This document shows positions 42,524 to 51,734 of a stretch of DNA of 64,000 nt, in pieces. Every line of letters starts with the position of its first letter. The stretch's first letter is position 1. The translations under genes were made by a program, and so were the position numbers. The stretch spans positions 1 to 64,000 of the forward strand of contig JARBTJ010000010.1 of NCBI GenBank assembly GCA_029240245.1, in the 5' to 3' direction. This DNA is from Herbinix sp. GTDB lineage: Bacteria > Bacillota > Clostridia > Lachnospirales > Lachnospiraceae. Below the pieces are notes generated by a model. The model was given only the letters and a program-made list of their open reading frames with translations. It searched no databases and was not told the DNA's origin.

Positions 42524-42537
42524 AAGGAGGGGACAAC

Positions 42538-43461
42538 ATGCAAGCAACATCACAAACACAATACAAAAACACTAAAATTAAGCTATATCATACAGTACCG
42601 GACCGGATTCTGCTGGCCGGTGTATGGATCCTGCTGGCTGCAATTGCCGTTATTATTCTGGTTCCGGTGATTTTTATCCTGGCCTCGTCCTTCAGTGATC
42701 CCAGTGCGGTGTCAGCGGGAAAGGTATTTTTGTGGCCTGTGGATTTCTCCCTGGCCGGGTACCAGGTAATTCTTTTGTCACCCAATATTTTGCAGGGATT
42801 TTTTAACTCCGTCGCTTATACGGTAGTCGGAACCGTAGTCAGCGTATCCCTGACACTGCTTGCCGGATATCCCTTATCCCGGACAGATTTAAAGATCCGT
42901 AAGCCGGTGATGTTTTTGTTCACGGTAACAATGTTCTTTAGCGGTGGTATAATACCTACCTACATGGTGGTGAGTAAGCTGAATCTGATTGACAGCTTTT
43001 GGGCGATGATTCTCCCTTCGGCAATGGGCGTATGGAATGTCATCCTGATGAAAACCTATATACAAAGCTCCATACCACTTGAGATCTTTGAAAGTGCGTC
43101 GATTGATGGGTGCTCTGACTGGAAATATTTTATCAACATGGTAATTCCCTTATCCAAGCCCATCATCGCTGTTATGATATTATTATATGCGGTTGGTAAA
43201 TGGAACGACTTTTTCTCGGCTCTGCTGTATTTAAATGATACCGCCAAATCACCTCTGCAGTTAATCCTTCGAAACGTGCTCGTAACGAACGACAGCAGCG
43301 GCATGGTAATGAGGCTGGAAGAGCAGATGAGCCGACAAGAACTGAAAACATTAATGCAATATTCACTGGTTGTGGTCTCCTCCCTGCCCGTTATGCTATT
43401 ATATCCCTTTATCCAGAGATATTTTGTAAAGGGTATTATGATGGGTTCCATTAAGGGCTGA
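42538..43461 (+). CDS. Sugar ABC transporter permease, LplC/YtcP-type
   Basis: 307 residues from ATG 42538 with GAAGGAGG at 9 nt spacing. Six membrane segments and EAA loop ESASIDGCSDWKYFINMVIP. The second permease of the heterodimer, matching the carbohydrate ABC permease LplC/YtcP subgroup (VPVIFILASSFSDPSAV near the N-terminus, FVKGIMMGSIKG at the end). It is in one operon with the LplB-type permease and the binding lipoprotein. Confidence 0.92.
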   Translation: MQATSQTQYKNTKIKLYHTVPDRILLAGVWILLAAIAVIILVPVIFILASSFSDPSAVSAGKVFLWPVDFSLAGYQVILLSPNILQGFFNSVAYTVVGTVVSVSLTLLAGYPLSRTDLKIRKPVMFLFTVTMFFSGGIIPTYMVVSKLNLIDSFWAMILPSAMGVWNVILMKTYIQSSIPLEIFESASIDGCSDWKYFINMVIPLSKPIIAVMILLYAVGKWNDFFSALLYLNDTAKSPLQLILRNVLVTNDSSGMVMRLEEQMSRQELKTLMQYSLVVVSSLPVMLLYPFIQRYFVKGIMMGSIKG

Positions 43462-43521
43462 GAAATGGCTATGAACAGTCAATATAAAGAGGAAATGTAT
43501 AAGAGAAGGAGAGGTAGAATT

Positions 43522-45207
43522 ATGAGAAAAAAGTCATTAATAACCAAAGTAACGGCAATTGGCCTAGCAGCCGCTTTGTTACTGGGTGGATGCAGCAGCG
43601 GTACCAAGGATGATGCATCCGACAATAATGGGGGAAGTAATACACCTTCCAAGAACACGGACAGCAACACAGAGGAAGGGCCGGTGACCCTCACCGTTGC
43701 TGTACAAATGAATGAAAAGGGAGAGTACTCTGATGCCAATTATGCAATCCGCTGGATTGAGGAGCAGACAAACGTGAAGTTTGAATTTGTACAGCTCCCC
43801 GCAGATGCAGCTGATGCTGACACAAAGCTTAATATGATGTTATCCAGTGGAGAATATCCGGATGTCATCAGCTACAATTTAAACAAGCAAAAGACAGTGA
43901 AGCTGGGGACCGAAGGTATATTTATCCCGTTAAATGATTTATATGAGCAATACGGTACCAACATGAAGAAGCTGTTTGAGGACAGACCCCAATACGAAGC
44001 CAACTCCTATGCACCTGACGGTAATATCTATGGTTTCCCTACAGAAAATGAGTGCTTCCACTGCCAGGCTTATCCTAAGCTTTGGTATAACACCGAGTGG
44101 CTGGCATCCCTTGGCTTCTCCGAGCCCACCACCACGCAGGAGTTGAAGGATGTTCTGTTAGCAGTTAAGAACAGTGATTATAACGGAAACGGGAAGGCGG
44201 ATGAGATCCCTCTGACCGGTAGCCCCAGCTGGGACTGCCAGCTGGAATGGTTCCTGATGAACTCCTTTGTTCCGGCTGACAAGACAACACTTTCCTATGC
44301 TAAGGACGGTAAGGTTATATTTGCCGCTAATACCGAAGAATTTAAACAGGGTCTGGAATATATGCATGAATTATTTGAACTGGGTCTGATAGATCCAACC
44401 GCCTTCTCCCAGAACAGCGATCAGATGCAGCAGGTTATCCGCGCTGACGCTAAACAGGTATTCGGTTATGCAGCGGATCATTTTGCCATGGGAATAGATC
44501 TGGAAGACCCTCACATGAATGAGGTAACGGCAGCTATGGTTCCTGTAAAAGGACCCACCGGTGCCAGATATCAGCTACACAAGGATTATGTAGATATGAC
44601 GGCAGGTTTTAACTGGTTTATTACGGATAAATGTAAAAATCCTGAGGCTGCCTTCAAGGTTGGTGACTTCTTAATGAGCGACCAAGCCTCCATGGTACAG
44701 ATGTACGGAGAAGAGAATAAATACTGGGGTAAATTAGATAAGCCGGTAGAATCAATACTTAAGGGTGTCGATGCAATCTACTGGATTGAGCCCGGATTTA
44801 CCTCCAATGAGAATGACGAATACAATAAGAACACCTGGTGGACCGGGCTGATGAATCAAAGAGCAGAATTCCGTGCGGCAATGTCTCCCCGTCCGGCAGA
44901 TATGTATGCATCAAATGCTTATGAGGCCAGATTGTTTGATGAGACAATGAAACTAGTTGACTACTTTTATCCGGAATATCTTCCTAAGAATATCTTTTTA
45001 GAGGATAGTGATGACTCTGAGCGTTTCGCTACCTTGCAAACTTCTTTGCAGGAATATGTAAAGACTGCTATGGCACAATTTATAACCGGCGAGTTAAGTC
45101 TGGAAAAGAACTGGGATTCTTATGTGGAAACCCTGAAGAACTATGATGTAGAAGCCTACGTTAAATTGTATCAGAAAGCGTATGATGAGTACTATAGAGC
45201 ACAATAA
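43522..45207 (+). CDS. Sugar-binding lipoprotein of ABC transporter (LplA-type)
   Basis: 561 residues from ATG 43522 behind GGAGAGG. Signal peptide with lipobox LLLGGCSS, a low-complexity Ser/Asn/Thr linker, then a family 1-type solute-binding fold. The length above 500 fits the LplA/YtcQ subgroup of oligosaccharide binders. Aromatic residues that could stack on sugar rings are frequent (ECFHCQAYPKLWYNTEWLA, WWTGLMNQRAEF). It is the last gene of the operon and is followed by a strong terminator. Confidence 0.92.
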   Translation: MRKKSLITKVTAIGLAAALLLGGCSSGTKDDASDNNGGSNTPSKNTDSNTEEGPVTLTVAVQMNEKGEYSDANYAIRWIEEQTNVKFEFVQLPADAADADTKLNMMLSSGEYPDVISYNLNKQKTVKLGTEGIFIPLNDLYEQYGTNMKKLFEDRPQYEANSYAPDGNIYGFPTENECFHCQAYPKLWYNTEWLASLGFSEPTTTQELKDVLLAVKNSDYNGNGKADEIPLTGSPSWDCQLEWFLMNSFVPADKTTLSYAKDGKVIFAANTEEFKQGLEYMHELFELGLIDPTAFSQNSDQMQQVIRADAKQVFGYAADHFAMGIDLEDPHMNEVTAAMVPVKGPTGARYQLHKDYVDMTAGFNWFITDKCKNPEAAFKVGDFLMSDQASMVQMYGEENKYWGKLDKPVESILKGVDAIYWIEPGFTSNENDEYNKNTWWTGLMNQRAEFRAAMSPRPADMYASNAYEARLFDETMKLVDYFYPEYLPKNIFLEDSDDSERFATLQTSLQEYVKTAMAQFITGELSLEKNWDSYVETLKNYDVEAYVKLYQKAYDEYYRAQ

Positions 45208-45322
45208 TAGAGATTAGCGAGTGCGGGCTTCGTGCTGTTTATACCTAATGCGTTAAATGGACCTATGACATTTCAACTGACAGTAGTAAGTGTTGTATAG
45301 CAGAATACTTTACGAGAGGTAA

Positions 45323-45377
45323 GATGAGGATGTCTTCAAAGGGGTAATAAAAATCACCCTTTTGAGGCACCCTCATC
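45323..45377 (+). terminator. Strong hairpin terminator after the ABC operon
   Basis: A stem of more than 20 bp: GATGAGG / CCTCATC outside, CTTCAAAGGGG / CCCTTTTGAGG inside, with a short AT loop. The following T-run is short (TATGCTATTTT), so it may be a processing or partial terminator. Confidence 0.7.
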
Positions 45378-45440
45378 TATGCTATTTTCGAAGCAGGAGT
45401 TCCGCATCGTTTTTCTCTGTAATCTATATGCTTATTAGTA

Positions 45441-45487
45441 TATAATAGAGGAAATAGAACCGGTCGGAAAAAAGGCGTACCGACCGG
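45441..45487 (+). promoter_or_regulatory. -10 box and inverted repeat upstream of the AraC-type sensor
   Basis: TATAAT at 45441-45446 (no good -35 box at 17 bp) is followed by the perfect inverted repeat CCGGTCGG (45460-45467) / CCGACCGG (45480-45487) with a 12-nt spacer, 50 bp before the start codon. It could be an operator or a 5' UTR hairpin. Confidence 0.5.
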
Positions 45488-45538
45488 AAACAATTTTCTT
45501 TATAAAGTGTGCTGCGCAGTACACAGGTGGGTTATTTT

Positions 45539-47827
45539 ATGAAGAACAAAAAAGTATATATTCGGTTAATCATTACTTATCTGGCTGTGTTCCTCTTTCC
45601 CGTTATGGTGAACATTTTGATTCTTGAGGAAATCAGTGAATCCTCGCAGGACAATATATGCCAAAGTGTTTTGACGAATCTGAACCATACGAGGGATATC
45701 ATAGATAATAACTTTAAGGAAATTAATACGATCGTTGAGAATCTGTCGGCCAACAGTACCATTCAATATATTGCAACGCAGATGGGAGAAGAGGATAAGA
45801 GTATCAAGATATCCAAGCTGCTATCCGCCCAAGACTATATGGGCGCTATGCGTATTCAGACATTTGTCGAGGAATACTATTTGATTTTTCATGAAACGGA
45901 TATGATTATCAGCCCGGATCATATCTATTTAAATGCCGAGTCCAGTAAACATTTCTTCCGTTATGGTGATTATGAATGGGAGGATTGGAAGGAGAAGCTG
46001 GAAGAGAGTTATTCGAAGTATATTTTTCCGGAAGCCATGACCATGCAGAATAAGAGGAAGCGGAAGATGCTTCTTTACGTACAATCCTTGATAACGAATT
46101 CAGGCACCAAGGGCAACTTCGTATTCCCGATTAAAAGCGAGTCGATTAAGGCGTTGCTTAAGGATACCTATGTAGCCAATGGGGGGTGGGGCTATCTGCT
46201 GGACTCGGAAGGGGAGACGGTGCTTTCTATGCCGTCTGAGAAGGATGAGTTTGAGCTGGTTCCTCAGAAACATATGGAGAATGGAAAGAGTATTCAGCAA
46301 GTCAGGATGAACGGAAGGGATGTGGCAATCATTAAGTCGGTCTCCACGAAAATGGGGCTTACTTTTGTTGCTGTTTTGCCCAAGAAATATATTACTGCCC
46401 AGATTAATGAAGCACAGAAGAATACCTTACGAATGACCTTTGTGGTATTGTTGGTTGGTATCGGCAGTATTCTTGCCCTGTCCTGGTACCGCGGACGTAA
46501 TATAATCAGAATATTACAGATACTGTTTAATATTAGTACGGCGGATGAGGAAATGCCGAAAGGGGATGAACTGGTATATATATCGAATTCCCTGCAGCAG
46601 TTGGTAGACAAAAATACCGATTTAAAAGAAAACATCCGGCTGCAGGAGCCTATTACCAGGGGACTTTTGCTGGAAAGACTGCTGTATAGCTCAGAGATCA
46701 GAAATGAAAAGAGCCTAGAGGAATATGGCATTCATTTGGCTGGAAAGAGGCTTTTGGTGATTGCATTTTGGTTTGGAGGTGACGTGGTTGGTGAAATAGG
46801 AGACCATGCTTCCGAATTTACCGTATATAAACAGGTACTTCAGAAGGAGCTGGATAAGATTATTCCGGGTGAGAAATATTTGTGTGACACCGATATTAAT
46901 GCCGGTGCGATTATCTGTGCTTTGGAGGATGTCTCATCGGAAGAAAACCCTCCCTGGAGCAAAGACAATATTTTTGGACCGATAGAGAAGTTGGGCAGTA
47001 TTTTCTGGAAAGAATACGGGGTTTTGGTAAGGATGGCGGTCAGCAATATCTGCAAGGAGCTAACCAATATCAGTAAAGCCTATGATCAGGTATATGAAAT
47101 GCTTCAATACGGAGCTGATTCCTGTCGGAAGGTGATCTTTTATGATGATTATCTTACCTGCAGGGAGTATTATTATTTTCCGGTTTCCTTAGAAGACCGC
47201 CTGGTCAATGCAGTAAAAACTGGAAATGCCGAAAACATGCATGCTCAGCTGACCGAGATTTATCAGGTCAATGTTTTGGAGCGCAGCATTAGTCCGTCCA
47301 TGATGCATTTTTTGGTCAATGACCTGCAATGTACTGTATTTAAAGCGCTGCATGGTCTGAACAGTAATATTGAAATTGAGGAAGAGGAGATTTACAAACA
47401 GCTGGAGCATTTGAACAGGGAAAACGATATTCTTCTGCGTTTTAACCGAATTAATAAAATATTTAAATACATTTGTGAGAAAGTCTCGGAGGCAAATCAA
47501 GCGAACAGCAGCAAACAAATACAGAATATTGAGAATTATATAAAAAATAATTATCATAGGAGTGATATGAGCCTGACCAAGATTGCAGATGATTTTTGCT
47601 TTGCCAGCACCTATTTCTCCAAACTATTTAAAGAGCTGTTTCAGGAGAACTTTTCTGTTTACCTGGAAAAGGTGAGGATAGAGCAGGTGTGTATTCTGCT
47701 AAAAGGTAATGACAATCTTGAGAAAATTGCCGAGAAAACCGGTTATAACAGTGTATATGTCATGAGAACGTCATTTAAGAGAATGAAAGGCATGACACCC
47801 AACGACTATCGCAAGTTGAATGGCTAA
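45539..47827 (+). CDS. Membrane-bound AraC-family sensor-regulator
   Basis: 762 residues from ATG 45539 behind AGGTGGG. Membrane segments at about 8-28 and 292-312 flank an extracytoplasmic sensor of about 260 residues; then a HAMP-like/linker region and a YesN-type middle; the C-terminal 100 residues are a two-helix-turn-helix AraC domain (MSLTKIADDFCFASTYFSKL, NLEKIAEKTGYNSVYVMRTS, MKGMTPNDYRK). Proteins of this type sense extracellular sugars and activate the neighbouring lplABC-type operon. Here the regulator is downstream of the operon it probably controls. Confidence 0.9.
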   Translation: MKNKKVYIRLIITYLAVFLFPVMVNILILEEISESSQDNICQSVLTNLNHTRDIIDNNFKEINTIVENLSANSTIQYIATQMGEEDKSIKISKLLSAQDYMGAMRIQTFVEEYYLIFHETDMIISPDHIYLNAESSKHFFRYGDYEWEDWKEKLEESYSKYIFPEAMTMQNKRKRKMLLYVQSLITNSGTKGNFVFPIKSESIKALLKDTYVANGGWGYLLDSEGETVLSMPSEKDEFELVPQKHMENGKSIQQVRMNGRDVAIIKSVSTKMGLTFVAVLPKKYITAQINEAQKNTLRMTFVVLLVGIGSILALSWYRGRNIIRILQILFNISTADEEMPKGDELVYISNSLQQLVDKNTDLKENIRLQEPITRGLLLERLLYSSEIRNEKSLEEYGIHLAGKRLLVIAFWFGGDVVGEIGDHASEFTVYKQVLQKELDKIIPGEKYLCDTDINAGAIICALEDVSSEENPPWSKDNIFGPIEKLGSIFWKEYGVLVRMAVSNICKELTNISKAYDQVYEMLQYGADSCRKVIFYDDYLTCREYYYFPVSLEDRLVNAVKTGNAENMHAQLTEIYQVNVLERSISPSMMHFLVNDLQCTVFKALHGLNSNIEIEEEEIYKQLEHLNRENDILLRFNRINKIFKYICEKVSEANQANSSKQIQNIENYIKNNYHRSDMSLTKIADDFCFASTYFSKLFKELFQENFSVYLEKVRIEQVCILLKGNDNLEKIAEKTGYNSVYVMRTSFKRMKGMTPNDYRKLNG

Positions 47828-47916
47828 AATTTGATACGGAAAAAACTCTTTTTGAAAAATTTGCCGTCATTCTAGAAAGAAGTGGCTTATAAGGAAAGAG
47901 TGTGTCGAATAAGAAG

Positions 47917-47958
47917 GGACGTATTGCATCCTAACAAAAGTTAGTTTGCAATACGTCC
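47917..47958. terminator. Strong hairpin between convergent genes
   Basis: GGACGTATTGCA / TGCAATACGTCC (12 bp) with inner CTAAC / GTTAG and AAAA loop. Followed on the plus strand by TATTTGC; it lies between the AraC-type gene and the opposing murG and can serve both. Confidence 0.75.
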
Positions 47959-48027
47959 TATTTGCTATTTATCTTTGAATTCGTTTGGTGCAATATGCGG
48001 AAATTTATATGTTTAAATTTAAAACCT

Positions 48028-49086
48028 CTATATTTCTTTGATTAATTGTAAGATGGTGTCGATGGCATTGTTCAGATCACTTTTATTCATGGCATCAATG
48101 TAAGAGCTCTTATGTTCCATTACATATCTGACAGCCTGCAAAAGGTCAGCGCCACTTAAAGTCTCTTCCTTCAATAAATATGAATATCCCTGTCGTTCAA
48201 AGGATTCCGCATTCAATATCTGGTCGCCACGACTGGAGCCCTGAGGAAGCGGAATTAGGATATTGGGTTTTCTAAGTGCCAGCAACTCACAGATTACATT
48301 TGCACCGGCTCTTGAAATTACTACGTCGGCAGCAGCAAGCAGATCGCTTAACTCCTCCTTGCAATATTCAAACTGTACATAACCTGCAGTACCGCTTAAT
48401 CTATCTTCCAGATTTCCCTTACCACAGATATGTATGATCTGATAATCCCGGATTAGGGTAGGCAGCATTCCTCGGATCATATCGTTGATAGCTTTGGAGC
48501 CCGAACTACCGCCGATGATCAGTAGGACCGGTTTATTCGCAGAAAAACTGCAGTGGTCAAGGCCTTTAATCCGGTTGCCGGAAAAAAGCTCTTTTCGAAT
48601 GGGCGTGCCGGTAAGAACGGCCTTATCGGAGGGTAGATATTTTAAGGTTTCCGGAAAGTTTACGCATACTTTTTTTGCCGCGGGCAGTGCGATTTTATTG
48701 GCAAGTCCGGGTGTCATATCCGATTCATGTATAATCACGGGTACTTTGTGTTTTTTTGCCGCCAATACAACAGGAACGGTTACGAAGCCGCCTTTGCTAA
48801 AAACGATATCCGGTTTTAATTTTTTAATTATTTTACGTGCTTCAAGGTAACCCTTCAGTACTTTAAAGGGATCGGAAAAGTTCTTTGGATCAAAATATCT
48901 TCTTAATTTTCCGGAAGATATTCCGTGGTATGGAATATGGTACTCTTCAATCAGCTTTCGTTCGATTCCGTTGTAGGAACCGATATACTGGATATCATAG
49001 CCTTCCTTAATGAGCGAAGGTAACAGTGCGATACAGGGGGTAACATGGCCGGCAGTACCCCCACCTGTTAAAACGATACGCTTCAT
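48028..49086 (-). CDS. murG: UDP-GlcNAc:lipid I N-acetylglucosaminyltransferase
   Basis: 352 residues. It converts lipid I to lipid II on the inner face of the membrane in peptidoglycan synthesis. Diagnostic motifs: [15 protein letters not shown] at the N-terminus (first glycine-rich loop), [40 protein letters not shown], and [15 protein letters not shown] with [11 protein letters not shown] for UDP-GlcNAc binding. It lies outside a dcw cluster, 3 nt after a TSCPD gene. Whether a second copy exists elsewhere cannot be seen. Confidence 0.95.
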   Translation of the reverse strand: MKRIVLTGGGTAGHVTPCIALLPSLIKEGYDIQYIGSYNGIERKLIEEYHIPYHGISSGKLRRYFDPKNFSDPFKVLKGYLEARKIIKKLKPDIVFSKGGFVTVPVVLAAKKHKVPVIIHESDMTPGLANKIALPAAKKVCVNFPETLKYLPSDKAVLTGTPIRKELFSGNRIKGLDHCSFSANKPVLLIIGGSSGSKAINDMIRGMLPTLIRDYQIIHICGKGNLEDRLSGTAGYVQFEYCKEELSDLLAAADVVISRAGANVICELLALRKPNILIPLPQGSSRGDQILNAESFERQGYSYLLKEETLSGADLLQAVRYVMEHKSSYIDAMNKSDLNNAIDTILQLIKEI

Positions 49087-49089
49087 TTA

Positions 49090-49335
49090 TCAGGACCTCC
49101 ATTTCTTTAATGCCTTTGCTAACTGATCCGGGCAGGAAGTAGACTTGTAATCGCAGGTTACACCTTCCAATTTTTTGATTACCTCATCGACCGGCATTCC
49201 TACAAGTAAACGGGATAAACCGCTTGCGTTACCGGCACAACCTCCTTTAAAATGTACTTCCTTCACAGTCATGGTATCCTCATCGATTTCAAAATTAATT
49301 TCGCTGCTGCAGACACCGGATGTTTTATAAATCAT
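49090..49335 (-). CDS. TSCPD domain protein
   Basis: An 81-residue protein with the naming motif STSCPDQLAKAL at the C-terminus and a conserved VHFKGGCAGNASGLSRLLVG. This is the small stand-alone TSCPD family (TIGR03905-type) common in Clostridia. The TSCPD motif also occurs at the C-terminus of some ribonucleotide reductases. Function is not established. It is 3 nt upstream of murG in the same operon. Confidence 0.85.
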   Translation of the reverse strand: MIYKTSGVCSSEINFEIDEDTMTVKEVHFKGGCAGNASGLSRLLVGMPVDEVIKKLEGVTCDYKSTSCPDQLAKALKKWRS

Positions 49336-49514
49336 TTTATGTTCCCTTCTTCTTTCTCTATGTTCTTGTTCATTTCATATGTAATTACGAACGAATTGTA
49401 CCATAACTGAAAGCACGTTTTATTACATTCTATGTATCAATTGCTGCTCGTAATCGAGTACATTGTATCTCACCTGTCTTTTTTTTGCAAATAGTTTTCT
49501 ATAATTATATATAA

Positions 49515-49543
49515 TTTACATTGGTCGCTCGATAAGGTATAAT
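49515..49543 (+). promoter_or_regulatory. Promoter of mtnN
   Basis: TTTACA (49515-49520), 17-bp spacer, TATAAT (49538-49543). It lies 145 bp before mtnN, leaving a leader with a short ORF. The stretch 49336-49514 shows nothing further that I can name. Confidence 0.7.
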
Positions 49544-49575
49544 ATGGTAATAAATTTATTGGGGGAGGAACTCCT

Positions 49576-49629
49576 ATGACAACTACCCAAATCTACCAAA
49601 GCAAAAGCAAAGACGATATCTCATTGTAA
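49576..49629 (+). CDS. Possible 17-residue leader peptide upstream of mtnN
   Basis: ATG at 49576 follows GGGGGAGGAA (8 nt spacing) and 17 codons end in TAA at 49627: MTTTQIYQSKSKDDISL. The spacing to mtnN is 59 nt. The ribosome binding site can pair with CTCCT just before the ATG, so its own translation may be limited. No regulatory codon run (e.g. Met) is seen, which argues against simple attenuation. Confidence 0.35.
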   Translation: MTTTQIYQSKSKDDISL

Positions 49630-49688
49630 TTCCTGTCAGATTCGGATAAAATAATACTATATTATGCTTTAGGACGAGGAGGAACAAA

Positions 49689-50387
49689 ATGAATAGAATC
49701 GGGATCATCGGAGCGATGGAGGAAGAGATCAATATCCTAAAGGAACAGATGAGAGATGTAACCGTCAAGACAATTGCCTCAATGGAGTTTAATGAGGGAA
49801 AACTTTATGATAAACAGATTGTAGTCGTACGCTCCGGTATCGGTAAAGTAAATGCGGCTGTGTGTACACAGGTCCTGTCAGATTTATACCGGGTAGAAGC
49901 AGTGGTTAACACCGGAGTGGCCGGATCTCTTAGAAATGAAATCAATATTGGCGATATTGTTCTATCCACGGATACGTTGCAGCATGATATGGATGCAACC
50001 GGTTTTGGATATGAGGCGGGTGTGATACCGAGAATGGACCGGTCTGTTTTTGTTGCGGATGAAAGCCTGATATCACTCGCAAAGGATATCTGTGAGACAA
50101 AGATTCCGGAGATTAGTGTTCATACCGGCAGAATAGTCAGCGGAGACCAATTTATATCGGATAGTGCAAAGAAGGAATGGCTGGTTGGTACATTTAAAGG
50201 CTATTGCACCGAGATGGAGGGTGCGGCAATTGCACAGGCGGCTTATTTAAATAACCTTCCCTTCTTAATAATCCGTGCAATATCCGACAAAGCGGACCAC
50301 AGTGCTGAGATGTCGTACTCCTTATTTGAAGAAATGGCGATACGTAATACAGTGAAGCTGCTGGGTGGGCTGATCGAAAAATTATAA
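49689..50387 (+). CDS. mtnN: 5'-methylthioadenosine/S-adenosylhomocysteine nucleosidase
   Basis: 232 residues. It cleaves the glycosidic bond of MTA and SAH, recycling by-products of polyamine synthesis and methylation. The family pattern is complete: IGIIGAMEEEINIL (catalytic Glu), VVRSGIGKVNAAVCTQVL, NTGVAGSL, TGRIVSGDQFI, CTEMEGAAIAQAAYLNNLPF (ribose-binding Met-Glu) and IRAISDKADHSA (catalytic Asp). Start ATG behind GAGGAGG. Monocistronic. Confidence 0.95.
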   Translation: MNRIGIIGAMEEEINILKEQMRDVTVKTIASMEFNEGKLYDKQIVVVRSGIGKVNAAVCTQVLSDLYRVEAVVNTGVAGSLRNEINIGDIVLSTDTLQHDMDATGFGYEAGVIPRMDRSVFVADESLISLAKDICETKIPEISVHTGRIVSGDQFISDSAKKEWLVGTFKGYCTEMEGAAIAQAAYLNNLPFLIIRAISDKADHSAEMSYSLFEEMAIRNTVKLLGGLIEKL

Positions 50388-50405
50388 TAAAAATATGTTT
50401 AAAGT

Positions 50406-50506
50406 GTCAAAAGGTGCTACGCACTTTTCATCTACAATATACCGATACGGAAGCAAGCTTCCATATCAATATATTGTAGCACGAAAGCACCGAAGGTGTT
50501 TTTGAC
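50406..50506. repeat. Dispersed hairpin repeat, copy 2
   Basis: A 101-bp element with terminal GTCAAAA / TTTTTGAC, then GGTGC (50413-50417) / GCACC (50487-50491), CTACAATATA / TATATTGTAG and an apical GATA-GGAAG / CTTCC-TATC hairpin, so nearly the whole element folds on itself. The flanks AAAAGGTGCTACGCA and GAAAGCACCGAAGG match copy 1 at 25206. It lies just after mtnN; the rest of the gap to 50748 holds a TATAAT box at 50701 with TTGCGG 18 bp upstream. Confidence 0.7.
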
Positions 50507-50748
50507 TAAAACCTAATATAAAAACCGTACAGGCCAATGGAAGCATATTATGCAGCCCTTATTTATATTATGGATAATGGTTTTAATAACTTAAGAAGCA
50601 AATAGGAGCTAATGCGGCTGGACCATGTTAATTGATAAATTTCGTGTAAATTAGACAAAAACTACTGTCATTCTTACATTGCGGAGCAGATGAGTAATAA
50701 TGTATAATATTGTCAGAGTACAATAAAAGAAAAAGAAGGTGTAATTGT

Positions 50749-51687
50749 ATGGTAAATCAAAATAAAATAGCGGATATGATAAAAAACATGGAACAGATTA
50801 TCGTAGGAAAGCGAGAAGTAATCGAACATACGGTAATTACGCTGTTAGCAGGCGGGCACCTATTATTAGAGGATGTTCCCGGAGTAGGTAAGACAACTCT
50901 GGCAAAGACGCTGGCTCAGACAATTGATAGTGGCTTCAACAGAATTCAGTTTACACCGGATACACTTCCAAGTGATATTACGGGTTTATCCATTTATAAT
51001 ACGAAAACAGGCAGCTTTGAATATTCCAAAGGTGCTATCATGAATAATATCATTTTAGCTGACGAGATCAACCGTACATCACCGAAAACCCAGGCCAGCT
51101 TACTTGAAGCAATGGAGGAAAGACAGGTTACGGTTGACGGCATTACATATCCTTTAGCGAAACCATTTATGGTAATAGCGACACAAAACCCGATTGACTA
51201 TCTTGGTACTTATAATTTGCCGGAGGCACAGCTGGACCGCTTCATGATGAAAATATCCATCGGATATCCTCAAATCGGGGATGAACAGATGATGGCGGAC
51301 CGTTTTTTAAACCGTCAGTTAACCAAAAAGTTAGAACCGGTTGTAGAGGGTGATACCATTGTCCAGATGCAGAAGGAAGTGGAAGAGGTAAAGGTGAACC
51401 AGGACCTGGTAGCTTATATTACTAAGCTGATGCAGGATACCAGAAAAGACGGAAATATAGCTCTCGGCGCAAGTCCAAGAGCAACACTTGCACTGCTTCG
51501 TGCGGCACAGGCAGCAGCTTATGTAGAAGGCAGAAACTACTGTATACCGGATGATGTTATGAAACTGATATTACCGGTGATTTCTCATAGAATTATATTA
51601 GCACCGGAGGCCAGACTGTCCCAGACCAAGGTGGAAAAGGTTATCAAAAATATCATATCAAAAATACCGGTTCCGGTACTCAAATAA
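50749..51687 (+). CDS. MoxR-type AAA+ ATPase
   Basis: 312 residues from ATG 50749 (AAGGTG site); the upstream in-frame ATG has no such site. Walker A is GVGKTTLA, Walker B ILADEINR, followed by SPKTQASLLEAMEERQVTVD and the sensor region ATQNPIDYLGTYNLPEAQLD, all typical of MoxR proteins, which act as chaperone-like ATPases in maturation of secreted or membrane complexes. First gene of the MoxR-DUF58-transglutaminase operon. Confidence 0.93.
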   Translation: MVNQNKIADMIKNMEQIIVGKREVIEHTVITLLAGGHLLLEDVPGVGKTTLAKTLAQTIDSGFNRIQFTPDTLPSDITGLSIYNTKTGSFEYSKGAIMNNIILADEINRTSPKTQASLLEAMEERQVTVDGITYPLAKPFMVIATQNPIDYLGTYNLPEAQLDRFMMKISIGYPQIGDEQMMADRFLNRQLTKKLEPVVEGDTIVQMQKEVEEVKVNQDLVAYITKLMQDTRKDGNIALGASPRATLALLRAAQAAAYVEGRNYCIPDDVMKLILPVISHRIILAPEARLSQTKVEKVIKNIISKIPVPVLK

Positions 51688-51734
51688 TACATGATACGTT
51701 ACTATTATGAAAAACGAAAGGCATGGGTATTCTT

